This document shows, piece by piece, positions 1-6,899 of a DNA stretch of 20,268 bases. Each line of letters opens with the position of its first letter. The stretch's first letter is position 1. The position numbers were made by a program, and so were the translations under genes. This stretch comes from an uncultured Clostridia bacterium (GTDB lineage Bacteria; Bacillota; Clostridia; Oscillospirales; Acutalibacteraceae): contig CAMVNL010000004.1 of the NCBI GenBank assembly GCA_947168785.1, positions 1 through 20,268 of the forward strand, given 5' to 3'. The notes under the pieces are model-generated. The model had not been told where the DNA came from. It worked only from the letters and a program-made list of their open reading frames with translations, and did no database searches.

Positions 1-1
1 C

Positions 2-469
2 CTGGTGCGCATGGAGGCGGACGAGCTGACCTACGGCATCCACATCATGATCCGGTACGAGCTGGAAAAGGCCTTCGTCAACGGGGAGATCACCGTGGAC
101 GAGATCCCGGCCCTGTGGAACGCGAAGTATAAGGAATATCTGGGGCTGGACGTGACGGACGACGAAAAGGGCTGCCTGCAGGACGTGCATTGGACCGGCA
201 TGTACGGCTACTTCCCCAGCTACGCCCTCGGCAACGCCTACGGCGCGCAGATCCTGCGGACCATGCAGAAGGATTTCGACGTGTTCGCCGCCATCGAAGC
301 GGGCGAGCTGAAAAAGGTCGCCGACTGGCTGACGGAGAAGGTCTTCTCCATCGCCTCCGTCAGCACCCCGGACGAGTGGATCCGCGCCATCACCGGCGAA
401 CCGCTGAACGTGAATTACTTCCTCGACTATCTGGAGGAGAAGTTCACGAAGCTGTATGAGTTGAAATAA
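2..469 (+). CDS. Carboxypeptidase Taq (M32 family), C-terminal part
   Basis: This is the 3' end of an M32 metallocarboxypeptidase, a cytosolic zinc enzyme that removes C-terminal residues from peptides. The reading frame is open from base 2, so the gene begins outside the window and the GTG at 5 is internal. The visible 155 residues contain two stretches I recognise as typical of the family: LVRMEADELTY near the start, and HWTGMYGYFPSYALGNAYG about 60 residues later. Both come after the HEXXH zinc site, which would be upstream and cannot be checked here. The frame ends in TAA at 467-469 after a normal-looking C-terminus, so the gene does not appear truncated at this end. A REP-pair element starts 18 nt after the stop. 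The family call is firm; physiological substrate and gene name are not known. Confidence 0.9.
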   Translation: MVRMEADELTYGIHIMIRYELEKAFVNGEITVDEIPALWNAKYKEYLGLDVTDDEKGCLQDVHWTGMYGYFPSYALGNAYGAQILRTMQKDFDVFAAIEAGELKKVADWLTEKVFSIASVSTPDEWIRAITGEPLNVNYFLDYLEEKFTKLYELK

Positions 470-486
470 TTGTTTCAGATCGGCAG

Positions 487-617
487 TTTGTCGGGGCAAT
501 GTAGCACGGCGCCTTGCGCCGTTGCAACGCAGTTCCGATTTCTTACGTTTTAAAGTTGTTTCCCCTCGATTAACGGCGCAAGGCGCCGTGCTACGGGGTT
601 CGCATCGCCCCGACAAA
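487..617. mobile_element. MITE/BIME-like element, pair of inverted REP hairpins with TTTGTCGGGGC ends
   Basis: A 131-nt non-coding element between two + strand genes. Its ends are an 11-nt perfect inverted repeat, TTTGTCGGGGC at 487-497 and GCCCCGACAAA at 607-617. Inside are two inverted copies of a REP-like unit at 501-522 and 573-594. Each has head GTAGC and a stem ACGGCGC/GCGCCGT with loop CTT. An AT-rich spacer of about 50 nt separates them. The base sequence after the left unit (TGCAACGCAGTTCCG) recurs in similar form after REP units elsewhere in the window. It has no coding capacity. Calling it mobile is inferred from the terminal repeats and the related copies. Confidence 0.75.
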
Positions 618-637
618 ATCCTTTGAGGAACGATAGC

Positions 638-1189
638 ATGGAATACACGATCATCCGCAGCGGCAGGAAGACGCTCGCGGCGCAGATCACGGCGGACGGG
701 CTGCTGATCCGCGCGCCGCAGCGCTGTACGGATAAAGAAATCGCGGCCTTCGTGGAGAAGAACCGCGATAAAATCGAACGCTATATGGACCGGGCCAAGG
801 CCCGCCGGGAGAGCCTGCCGGACGAACCCCGGCTGACGATGGAAGAAATACATAAGCTGGCGGATCAGGCGCTGGTCATCATCCCGGAGCGAGTGAGGTA
901 TCTCGCGCCGCTGGTGGGCGTGACCTACGGGCACATCACCATCCGCAATCAGAAAAGCCGGTGGGGCAGCTGCTCCGCCAAGGGGAACCTCAACTTCAAC
1001 TGCCTGCTGATGCTGTGCCCGCCGGAGGTCATCGACAGCGTGGTGGTCCACGAGCTGTGCCACCGGAAGGAAATGAACCACTCCCCCGCTTTTTACGCCG
1101 AGGTGCGCCGGGTCTACCCGGAATACGACAAATGGAACCGCTGGCTGAAAGAGCACGGCCCGGCGATCATGAAGCGGATGACGAGATAA
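638..1189 (+). CDS. YgjP-type zinc metallopeptidase (DUF45 / M48-like)
   Basis: A 183-residue protein of the YgjP/DUF45 family, predicted cytosolic zinc-dependent peptidases with no well-defined substrate. The zinc-site motif is HELCH at residues 138-142, with the second-half NHS histidine at 148, and the family-typical SRWGSCS lies at about 107-113. No signal peptide or membrane segment is seen. I chose the ATG at 638 because GAGGAA (625-630) lies 7 nt upstream. A TTG at 623 is in frame, but it would place the start inside the likely ribosome binding site region. The length fits the family. The stop at 1187-1189 is followed within 3 nt by a heptamer array. It is probably transcribed with or after the M32 peptidase, though a REP-pair element separates them. 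Confidence 0.88.
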   Translation: MEYTIIRSGRKTLAAQITADGLLIRAPQRCTDKEIAAFVEKNRDKIERYMDRAKARRESLPDEPRLTMEEIHKLADQALVIIPERVRYLAPLVGVTYGHITIRNQKSRWGSCSAKGNLNFNCLLMLCPPEVIDSVVVHELCHRKEMNHSPAFYAEVRRVYPEYDKWNRWLKEHGPAIMKRMTR

Positions 1190-1191
1190 AA

Positions 1192-1233
1192 AGTCGTAAG
1201 TCGTAAGCGGCGGCGCTTTGCGCCGCAGTCGTA
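1192..1233 (+). repeat. Heptamer array AGTCGTA interrupted by a hairpin
   Basis: Two tandem AGTCGTA units at 1192-1205 and a third at 1227-1233 flank a perfect GC-rich hairpin at 1210-1226 (GCGGCGC, loop TTT, GCGCCGC). The array starts 2 nt after the stop codon of the YgjP-like gene. The same heptamer appears in inverted orientation at 1283-1303 and 1608-1619, so inverted arrays bracket this island. The interval 1234-1282 shows no gene and only a short GC-rich inverted repeat. Confidence 0.8.
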
Positions 1234-1282
1234 AGAAAGATAGTTTTTCCCCGTATTTCATGGGACCGCCCGGAGGGCTTCT

Positions 1283-1303
1283 TACGACTTACGACTCACG
1301 ACT
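1283..1303 (-). repeat. Heptamer array AGTCGTA/AGTCGTG, three units
   Basis: Read on the minus strand, three consecutive 7-nt units occur: AGTCGTG (1303-1297), AGTCGTA (1296-1290) and AGTCGTA (1289-1283). This is the inverted partner of the array at 1192. It continues beyond the adjacent mobile element at 1608-1619, so that element appears to have landed inside the array. Confidence 0.8.
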
Positions 1304-1305
1304 TA

Positions 1306-1607
1306 CTCAACTTTCCCACTTGACGTATTGACACAAATTGGCGGTTTGCAGAGATATTTGGTTTTATGTGCGAACCTTACCCATGTCGGTAGCGCGGTTG
1401 CCCACAGCCGCCCCGCCGCAGGCGGTTCTTGGCATAAACAACATTGCAAACCAATCAAATCAAATAAATCGTATGTTTTTAAAGCAACATACGTTACGAA
1501 CCGGCTTACGCCGGAGCGGCTGTGGGCAGCCGCGCTACCGCATGGGGCAGGTTTTCGCCCAACAGGAAACGATCCGACAAACCATTTGTCCAAGTGGGAA
1601 AGTTGAG
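1306..1607. mobile_element. MITE-like element, 17-nt perfect terminal inverted repeats, carrying a REP pair
   Basis: A 302-nt element bounded by CTCAACTTTCCCACTTG (1306-1322) and its exact reverse complement (1591-1607). The inverted similarity continues imperfectly inward until it reaches inverted REP units at 1388-1411 and 1516-1539. These have head GGTAGC and stem GCGGYTG/CAGCCGC around CCCA. Between the REPs is an AT-rich stretch that starts with ATAAACAA, as in sibling elements. The 7-nt sequence CGACTTA directly flanks both ends (1299-1305 and 1608-1614), which looks like a target duplication but could simply be the host heptamer array. Small ORFs inside are inverted-repeat artefacts with no family resemblance. 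Confidence 0.78.
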
Positions 1608-1621
1608 CGACTTACGACTTA
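1608..1621 (-). repeat. Heptamer array remnant beside the acyltransferase stop
   Basis: Read on the minus strand, AGTCGTA (1619-1613) is followed by AGTCG, which is cut by the terminal repeat of the neighbouring mobile element. The TAA stop of the acyltransferase gene (1621-1619) is the first part of this array. Confidence 0.7.
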
Positions 1622-2746
1622 ACGTACGTTTACCGTTTCTTTCTCCCTGTGCCCGATCCTTTGCACCAGCTTATCGCCGCCGTCCCGCAGCAGCGACCAG
1701 ATCACCGTGACGGAATAGGAGGCCAGCAGCGACAGCGCGAGGGTGCCGAAGACGATGGGATAGTATTTCAGCCGGTCGAAAAACGTCAGGCCGATTTCAT
1801 TCAGCCGGTCGTAGAACATCTTGTCGAACAGGCAGGAGAGCAGATACGCGCCGAAGCTGACGTCCGACAGCGTGCCGAGGACCTCCCGGGGCAGGCGGCC
1901 CAGACGGGCGGTATTCAGATTGACAAAAAACAGGAACAGCAGCACGCCGCAGGGCAGCAGCAGAAGGCTTTCCCAATTCTGCCACGTGCCGGAGGAGAAG
2001 ACCCCGGTGCCGCTCTGATAGAACGCGAAGCTGCCGAACACCGCCAATGAGAGCGCGAACGCCGCGGCGTTGACGCTCTTTTTTATTTTAACCGGGTAAT
2101 CCCGCAGGTAGCGGCCGATGAAATAATAGGTAATGGGATAGAGGGAGGTCCAGTAGCGGGGGATCAGCTGGTAATACCGCTGCGCAAGGGACGGATCGGC
2201 CAGCGCGCCGGGGGTGGTCCAGTCGTAGACGTTGACGACGGAGGGCAGCAGCGTGACCGCCACAGAGCCGAGCACCAGCGCCTGCCGCTGCCGTTTTTCC
2301 GGCAGGCCCTCCCAGATCAGGTTCAGCAGCGGGATCATCAGGTACAGCCCCAGGTACATCTCCACGTACCAGCCGTAGGTGCAGCCGGTGAAATCGAAGA
2401 GGTTGAACCAGGTGACCTCCGGCATTTCGAAGTAGTATTTCTTCATGGCCACGCAGATGACGGCGCACAGCAAATACACGCCCAGCGTTTTGTCAATGCC
2501 GAGATAGTGCTTTTTGGTAAACCGCCGGCCGCCCAGCAGGTAGCCCGTCAGCAGCAGAAACAGCGGGATGCACACCATGAACGAGCAGCGCAAGAGCGTC
2601 AGCAGATACATCTTCCACCCGGTGCAGGGCTCGCCGTAAAAGCCGTTATACAGAAAGAAATGGAGGGAAATCACGCAAAACAGCGCAGAAAGCCTCGCTA
2701 TGTCAAGCGAGGCCGTTCTTTTGCCGATATCAACGCGGCTTACCAT
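1619..2746 (-). CDS. Acyltransferase 3 family integral membrane protein
   Basis: A 375-residue polytopic membrane protein of the acyltransferase-3 (OafA/WecH-like) family, which transfers acyl groups to cell-surface glycans or other envelope molecules. Seen in the sequence: an N-terminal SLDIARLSALFCVISLHFF segment with the early conserved histidine (about residue 29) after the first hydrophobic stretch, then about ten hydrophobic segments and a basic tail (HREKETVNVR). The family's R-rich loop is less clear. The start ATG overlaps the thrS stop by 7 nt (ATGGTAA), so the gene is probably translationally coupled to thrS and expressed under its T-box control. The codons for TASLDIARL form a perfect 8-bp hairpin in the DNA (2693-2714). 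The substrate cannot be told from sequence. The TAA stop lies in a heptamer repeat. Confidence 0.85.
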   Translation of the reverse strand: MVSRVDIGKRTASLDIARLSALFCVISLHFFLYNGFYGEPCTGWKMYLLTLLRCSFMVCIPLFLLLTGYLLGGRRFTKKHYLGIDKTLGVYLLCAVICVAMKKYYFEMPEVTWFNLFDFTGCTYGWYVEMYLGLYLMIPLLNLIWEGLPEKRQRQALVLGSVAVTLLPSVVNVYDWTTPGALADPSLAQRYYQLIPRYWTSLYPITYYFIGRYLRDYPVKIKKSVNAAAFALSLAVFGSFAFYQSGTGVFSSGTWQNWESLLLLPCGVLLFLFFVNLNTARLGRLPREVLGTLSDVSFGAYLLSCLFDKMFYDRLNEIGLTFFDRLKYYPIVFGTLALSLLASYSVTVIWSLLRDGGDKLVQRIGHREKETVNVR

Positions 2747-4650
2747 ATCGCCTTGCTGTCCACGTCGGCGTTTGCCAGCGCGACAAAGTCGGAAACGCTC
2801 ATGGAGCCCTGGTCGCCCGCGCCGCGCTTGCGCACGGAAACGGTGCCGTCCTCGGCCTCCTTGTCGCCCACGACAAGCATATAGGGGATCTTCTGCAGCT
2901 GGGCCTCGCGGAGCTTATAGCCCAGCTTTTCGCTGCGGCGGTCGATCTCCGCCCGAAGGCCGGCGGCTTCCAGCTGTTCCAGCACCTTTTCGCAGGCCTC
3001 TTTATGGCGGTCCGCCACGGGCAGCAAAATCACCTGACGGGGGGCCAGCCACAGGGGGAAGGCGCCGCCGAAGTGCTCGGTCAGCACGCCGAGAAAGCGT
3101 TCGATGGAGCCGAACACCACCCGGTGGATCATGACGGGGGTGTGCTTCTCGCCGTCCGCGCCGGTGTATTCCAGATTGAAGCGGCCGGGCAGCTGGTAAT
3201 CCAGCTGGATGGTGCCGCACTGCCACGTTCTGCCCAGGCAATCCTGAATGTGGAAGTCAAGCTTGGGGCCGTAGAAAGCGCCGTCGCCCTCGTTGATGAT
3301 ATAGGTCTTGCCGATGCTGGTGATGGCGTCGGCCAGCGCGGCGGTGGCGATATCCCAATCCTCCTTGGTGCCGATGTGGTCCTCCGGCATGGTGGAAAGC
3401 TCGATGGTATAGGGCAGCTTGAACACGTCGTAGACCTCGTCGATGAGGCTGGCGATGCGCACCACCTCGTCCTTGATCTGCTCGGGGGCCAGCAGGATAT
3501 GGGCGTCGTCCTGGGTGAAGCAGCGCACGCGGAACAGGCCGTGCAGGGCGCCGGAAAGCTCGTTGCGGTGAACGCGGCCAAGCTCACGGTAGCGCAGGGG
3601 CAGCTCCTTATAGGAGTGGGGCTCCAAATCGTAGACCAGAATGGCGCCGGGGCAGTTCATGGGCTTGATGGCGAAATCCTCGTCGTCGATCACCGTGGTA
3701 TACATATCGTCGTGATAGTGCTCCCAGTGGCCGGAGGTCTCCCACAGGGTGCGGCGCATGATCTGAGGCGTGGAGATCTCCAGATAGTCCCACTTTTTAT
3801 GCACCTTCTGCCAGTAATCCACCAGCGTGTTGCGCAGCACCATGCCGTTGGGCAGGAAGAAGGGCATGCCGGGGGCCTCGTCCCGCAGCACGTACAGGCC
3901 CAGCTCTTTGCCCAGCTTGCGGTGGTCGCGCTTTTTGGCCTCTTCAATGGCCTCCAGATAGGCGTCCAGATCCGCCTGCTTGGTGAAGGCGGTGCCGTAG
4001 ATGCGCTGCAGCATCTTGTTTTTCTCGTCGCCGCGCCAGTAAGCGCCGGTGGCGGAGGTCAATTTAAAGGCTTTGATACGGCCCGTGGAGGGGATGTGGG
4101 GACCGGCGCACAGCTCCGTGAACTCGCCCTGCTTATAAAAGCTGATGTTCTCGCCCTTGTCGGCGTGCTCCTTCACCAGCTCCACCTTGTAGATCTCGCC
4201 TTTTTCCTCATAGTATTTGATGGCCTCCTCGGGGGACATCTCGAAGTGCTCCAGCGGCAGATCCTCTTTGACGATCTTCTTCATCTCCGCTTCCAGCTTT
4301 TCAAGGTCTTCGGGGGTGAAGGGAGAGGGCACGTCGAAATCGTAGTAGAAGCCCTTGTCAATGGAGGGGCCGATGGCCAGCTTCGCCTCGGGGTACAGGC
4401 GCTTGACCGCCTGCGCCAGAATGTGGGAGGCGGTGTGGCGGTAGGTGCGGCGGCCGTCCTCGTCGTCAAAGGTGAGGAATTCCACCTCGCAGTCCTCGTT
4501 GATGGGGGTGCGCAGGTCTTTCACCTCGCCGTTGATTTTGCAGACGCACACGGCCTTATACAGCCCCGCGCCGATGGATTTGGCGATGTCGCCGGCGGTG
4601 ATACCGGCCTCAAATTCTCTGTAATCGTCTCTCAGTTTAACTTTTACCAT
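2740..4650 (-). CDS. thrS: Threonyl-tRNA synthetase
   Basis: Class II aminoacyl-tRNA synthetase that charges tRNA-Thr in the cytosol. The 636-residue product has the full bacterial layout. It starts with a TGS domain (about 1-62). The editing domain follows, with HTASH at 72-76 and C181/H185 in ELCAGPH. The catalytic core has motif 2 around RVRCFTQDDAH and motif 3 around GSIERFLGVLTEHF, and an anticodon-binding domain follows from about residue 538. The catalytic zinc ligands are visible as C333 (MNCPG), H384 (DDAH) and H509 (MIHR). I chose the ATG at 4650 because it gives the family-typical N-terminus MVKVKLRDD and has AAAGGA upstream. A frame extension to 4761 would read through the T-box leader and terminator. 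The 3' end overlaps the acyltransferase gene. Confidence 0.98.
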   Translation of the reverse strand: MVKVKLRDDYREFEAGITAGDIAKSIGAGLYKAVCVCKINGEVKDLRTPINEDCEVEFLTFDDEDGRRTYRHTASHILAQAVKRLYPEAKLAIGPSIDKGFYYDFDVPSPFTPEDLEKLEAEMKKIVKEDLPLEHFEMSPEEAIKYYEEKGEIYKVELVKEHADKGENISFYKQGEFTELCAGPHIPSTGRIKAFKLTSATGAYWRGDEKNKMLQRIYGTAFTKQADLDAYLEAIEEAKKRDHRKLGKELGLYVLRDEAPGMPFFLPNGMVLRNTLVDYWQKVHKKWDYLEISTPQIMRRTLWETSGHWEHYHDDMYTTVIDDEDFAIKPMNCPGAILVYDLEPHSYKELPLRYRELGRVHRNELSGALHGLFRVRCFTQDDAHILLAPEQIKDEVVRIASLIDEVYDVFKLPYTIELSTMPEDHIGTKEDWDIATAALADAITSIGKTYIINEGDGAFYGPKLDFHIQDCLGRTWQCGTIQLDYQLPGRFNLEYTGADGEKHTPVMIHRVVFGSIERFLGVLTEHFGGAFPLWLAPRQVILLPVADRHKEACEKVLEQLEAAGLRAEIDRRSEKLGYKLREAQLQKIPYMLVVGDKEAEDGTVSVRKRGAGDQGSMSVSDFVALANADVDSKAIW

Positions 4651-4695
4651 AGTGATCCATTCCTTTCTTGCTCTGCATGAATGCTTTTGAGGGAT

Positions 4696-4733
4696 GAAAA
4701 AGAAAAACTCCATCCCAATGTGATATTGGGATG
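4696..4733 (-). terminator. T-box attenuator terminator before thrS
   Basis: On the minus strand, CATCCCAAT (4733-4725) pairs perfectly with ATTGGGATG (4719-4711) around a 5-nt loop and is followed by GAG and then TTTTTCTTTTT. The upstream arm follows the T-box element closely, so it would compete with the antiterminator. Confidence 0.9.
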
Positions 4734-4992
4734 AAGTAATACGGTTACTCCACGGTTCCACCCAACTTGCGGCTTATTTACGAAACAACGCTGTGTTGCC
4801 TGCCGGTTGTTTCTTTTTGCCGCCTGCTTTCGGTCGCCGGTAACGGGGCGAAGCCGGCCTTTTTTCACGCATAACGCTTTTCAAAAGGCACTCGGGAGGG
4901 GTAGCGTTGGGCGATTCACGTGAGGACCTTTTCAGCTGCCGGTCCCTCTCTGGGCGCGCGTCACAACCCGCCTTCTCCGTCAATGCTTTAAC
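4696..4992 (-). promoter_or_regulatory. T-box leader (tRNA-Thr sensing) upstream of thrS
   Basis: The untranslated leader of thrS carries the signature T-box sequence GGGTGGAACCGTG (minus strand, 4763-4751), followed by an intrinsic terminator at 4733-4696. Upstream is a stem I-like region containing AGAGAGGGACCGGCAG and the conserved CCCGAGTGCC segment. A candidate specifier codon ACC (Thr) lies at 4902-4900, just before CCCGAGTGC; this assignment is tentative because I did not fold the RNA. By analogy with the T-box family, uncharged tRNA-Thr would stabilise the antiterminator and let transcription proceed into thrS and the overlapping acyltransferase gene. The leader is about 340 nt from the inferred start to the ATG. 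Confidence 0.93.
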
Positions 4993-4998
4993 AGTTCT

Positions 4999-5026
4999 AT
5001 TATATGCTTTTCTGCCGATTTGTCAA
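4999..5026 (-). promoter_or_regulatory. Sigma-A type promoter for the thrS leader
   Basis: On the minus strand, a perfect TTGACA (5026-5021) and a perfect TATAAT (5004-4999) are separated by 16 nt. The expected transcription start is near 4992, just ahead of the T-box leader. No coding sequence overlaps it. Confidence 0.85.
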
Positions 5027-5080
5027 GTGTGGGTTTTTATCGAGTTGGAAGAGAGGATTTTCGCTTTGGTAAATTGGCGA

Positions 5081-5332
5081 TTTGTCGAGGTAACCCGGTA
5101 GCGCGCGCTGACGGCGCCGTCCCCCTTTGTCGCGTTGCGACATTTCCCCCGCACTGCGGGGGAATCATCCTCAGTGCCGCTATAAACAAATGTTGCTTTT
5201 AAGACGGATTTCGGAAATGATCCATCGTTTTCTTTCACAATACAACCGTTATTTGACCGGAAACCCCGTCTGATATGTTGTTTATGTTAATAGCGGCACT
5301 GAGGTGCCGCGCTACAAAAAGATCTCGACAAA
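5081..5332. mobile_element. MITE/BIME-like element with TTTGTCGAG ends and an interrupted left REP
   Basis: The ends are 9-nt perfect inverted repeats: TTTGTCGAG (5081-5089) and CTCGACAAA (5324-5332). The right REP unit (5293-5315) is intact and inverted, with stem GCGGCAC/GTGCCGC and loop CTCA. The left REP is split: its head GGTAGCGCG is at 5097-5105 and its other half CCTCAGTGCCGC is at 5169-5180, with a 63-nt insert between. The spacer begins with ATAAACAA like other copies. It lies between the thrS promoter and the metallophosphoesterase stop. Confidence 0.78.
5106..5168. repeat. Hairpin-rich insert inside a REP unit
   Basis: This 63-nt segment interrupts a REP hairpin. It contains three hairpins in a row: the perfect palindrome GACGGCGCCGTC (5110-5121), TGTCGC/GCGACA around GTT (5128-5142), and CCCCCGCA/TGCGGGGG at 5146-5162. 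It is non-coding. Palindromes of this style are, from memory, common as dispersed repeats in Faecalibacterium-like genomes, which was not checked. Confidence 0.65.
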
Positions 5333-5354
5333 TCTTCCTTTTCCGCGGAACCGT

Positions 5355-6809
5355 TCAGCACACCGGCTCCCCTTCCGACAAGAGGTTATTGTTCACCGCG
5401 TCCATGAAATCCACGTCGTAGCCCTTTTCCTTCAGGTCGTTATACACGTGGAAGTTGTTGAACCATGCGTAGACGGTGCCGATGGCGGCGGAGACAAAGC
5501 CCATGATCTTGCGGAAGAGGTTGATGGTCTTCGGCGCATAGTCCGCCGTCTTTTCAAGGGTATAGGTCGCGAACAGCGCGCCGGTGCCGAAGTCGTAGGT
5601 GCGGACGGTGACGGCGTTTGAGGTGAAATCGACGATGTTGTAAAGGGTCCGCGTCAGGTCCTCCGTCAGGCCGAAGGCCACCCTGTCGCCGAAGGCCGGC
5701 GCTTCCCCGCGGGGGCGGGTGAGGGAGGTGGAGACCATATACACCGTGCCGGGGGCGTTGGTGATCACGCCGCCGTTTTCCACCGCCTTCGTGCCCTTGC
5801 CGTCATACAGCACGTTGGTGACGCTGTAATAGTGGCTGTGGCCCAGCAGCGCCAGGTCGATATTGAACTCGTCGAAGAGCGGCGACCAGAGCAGGCGCAT
5901 CATGCGGGTCTCGCTCTCCCGGTGGGGGATGGCGGAGGAATACAGGTCGTGGTGCATCACCGCCACGCGCCAGCGGGCGCCCGGGTTGGCCCGCACCGCT
6001 GCCTTGATGGCCGACCGGTGGTCCGCGCCGCTGCCGGAGTTGGAATCCAGGAACAGGAACAGCACGTCGTTCTGCACGAACCAGTAGTCGCCGGTCTGAT
6101 AGTCGGCGGCGAATTTCGACGATTCGTTGGGCAGGTTCTTGAAGTATTTATAGTCCACGCCCTTGCGGTCATGGTTGCCCATGGTCAGCGCGAAGGTGAG
6201 GGATTTTTCCGCCTGACCGGCGGTCATGGCCACGTATTCGGACCGGAGGCCGCTGCTGGCCTGATCCCCCGCCGACAGGATATAGCTCAGGTCCGCCTTG
6301 GTCCGGGCCTGGGTCAGCACCTCGTTGAATTTCAGGGCGGTGCGGGACAGCTCGTCGGGGTCCTCGGTCTCCGACACGTGGATATCCGTCACGTACAAGG
6401 CGGAAAAGCTGTCCGCCGCCGCAGTTGAGAAGGAGTAGACGCCGCTCTTCACGCCGTCCGTCTCGCAGGCGTAGTAATAGGTCGCACCGGGCTGCAGATC
6501 CGTCACCGTCACCTTGGCGGCCTTATCCCCCTGATAGGTGTCGACGGTCTTGCCGTCATACGCTCTCGCGCCGGCAAGGTCCGGGGAGGCGGCCACCAGC
6601 ACCCGCACCCGCTGCGTTTTGGCCGGGGCGTACCACGAGAAATTTTTCTGCGTGCCGTCGGCCCCGGGCTGCATGATGATGCCGTCGTCCGCATCCGGCT
6701 CGGCGGAAAGGTACGCGTCCCACTCCTCCTGCGTCAGGGCAAAGGAAGGTACGGACAGAGATAACAGCAGCATGAGCGCCGCCAGAAAAATGCTGAGCGT
6801 CTTTTTCAT
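5355..6809 (-). CDS. Secreted metallophosphoesterase (purple acid phosphatase-like)
   Basis: A 484-residue exported calcineurin-like phosphoesterase. A signal peptide is clear: MKK, a hydrophobic core, then cleavage probably after SVPSFA at about residue 24. A fibronectin-III-like domain typical of purple acid phosphatases covers about 55-130 and ends in LQPGATYYYAC and YSFST. The catalytic domain follows with the metal-binding motifs in order: DIH (142-144), GDQ (181-183), GNHD (211-214), MHHD (285-288) and GHSH (323-326). The C-terminal 55 residues include a hydrophobic helix (FRKIMGFVSAAIGTVYAWF) that I cannot assign. I chose the ATG at 6809 because GGAGG lies 7 nt upstream and the signal peptide starts there. 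The true substrate, phosphomonoester or diester, is unknown. No partner gene is adjacent in an operon. Confidence 0.9.
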   Translation of the reverse strand: MKKTLSIFLAALMLLLSLSVPSFALTQEEWDAYLSAEPDADDGIIMQPGADGTQKNFSWYAPAKTQRVRVLVAASPDLAGARAYDGKTVDTYQGDKAAKVTVTDLQPGATYYYACETDGVKSGVYSFSTAAADSFSALYVTDIHVSETEDPDELSRTALKFNEVLTQARTKADLSYILSAGDQASSGLRSEYVAMTAGQAEKSLTFALTMGNHDRKGVDYKYFKNLPNESSKFAADYQTGDYWFVQNDVLFLFLDSNSGSGADHRSAIKAAVRANPGARWRVAVMHHDLYSSAIPHRESETRMMRLLWSPLFDEFNIDLALLGHSHYYSVTNVLYDGKGTKAVENGGVITNAPGTVYMVSTSLTRPRGEAPAFGDRVAFGLTEDLTRTLYNIVDFTSNAVTVRTYDFGTGALFATYTLEKTADYAPKTINLFRKIMGFVSAAIGTVYAWFNNFHVYNDLKEKGYDVDFMDAVNNNLLSEGEPVC

Positions 6810-6835
6810 CACGATTCCTCCATCTGAATAAAACC

Positions 6836-6898
6836 GCAGCACGGAGCCTCCGCTCCGTCTCTGCGTCCGTTTCATACGCTGCTGAGTCAGCGTGCTGC
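6836..6898. repeat. Inverted pair of REP-like hairpins
   Basis: Left unit 6836-6858: head GCAGC, stem ACGGAGC/GCTCCGT, loop CTC. Right unit 6876-6898, inverted: stem ACGCTG/CAGCGT, head GCAGC on the minus strand. The two stems differ from each other but share the layout. The right unit begins 1 nt after the dGTPase stop, and the left unit lies 27 nt upstream of the metallophosphoesterase start, so the pair fills this gap. Confidence 0.6.
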
Positions 6899-6899
6899 G

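Noticed and set aside
1303..1622. Small ORFs on both strands inside the element at 1306-1607
   Set aside because: The element is an inverted repeat, so ORFs mirror each other. They lack family resemblance, and the translation is of REP and terminal repeat sequence.
2693..2714. Hairpin near the acyltransferase start as a regulatory element
   Set aside because: It lies inside conserved-looking coding sequence (TASLDIARL) and has no U-tract; chance pairing is a simpler explanation.
3004..4680. Long + strand open frame opposite thrS (558 codons)
   Set aside because: It is antisense to a certain gene, and its predicted protein is a low-complexity mix rich in V, G, H and Q with no family motif, as expected from a codon-biased G+C-rich gene read backward.
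4651..4761. Upstream-extended start of thrS at 4761
   Set aside because: The extension would translate the T-box sequence and its terminator. The ATG at 4650 gives the family N-terminus.
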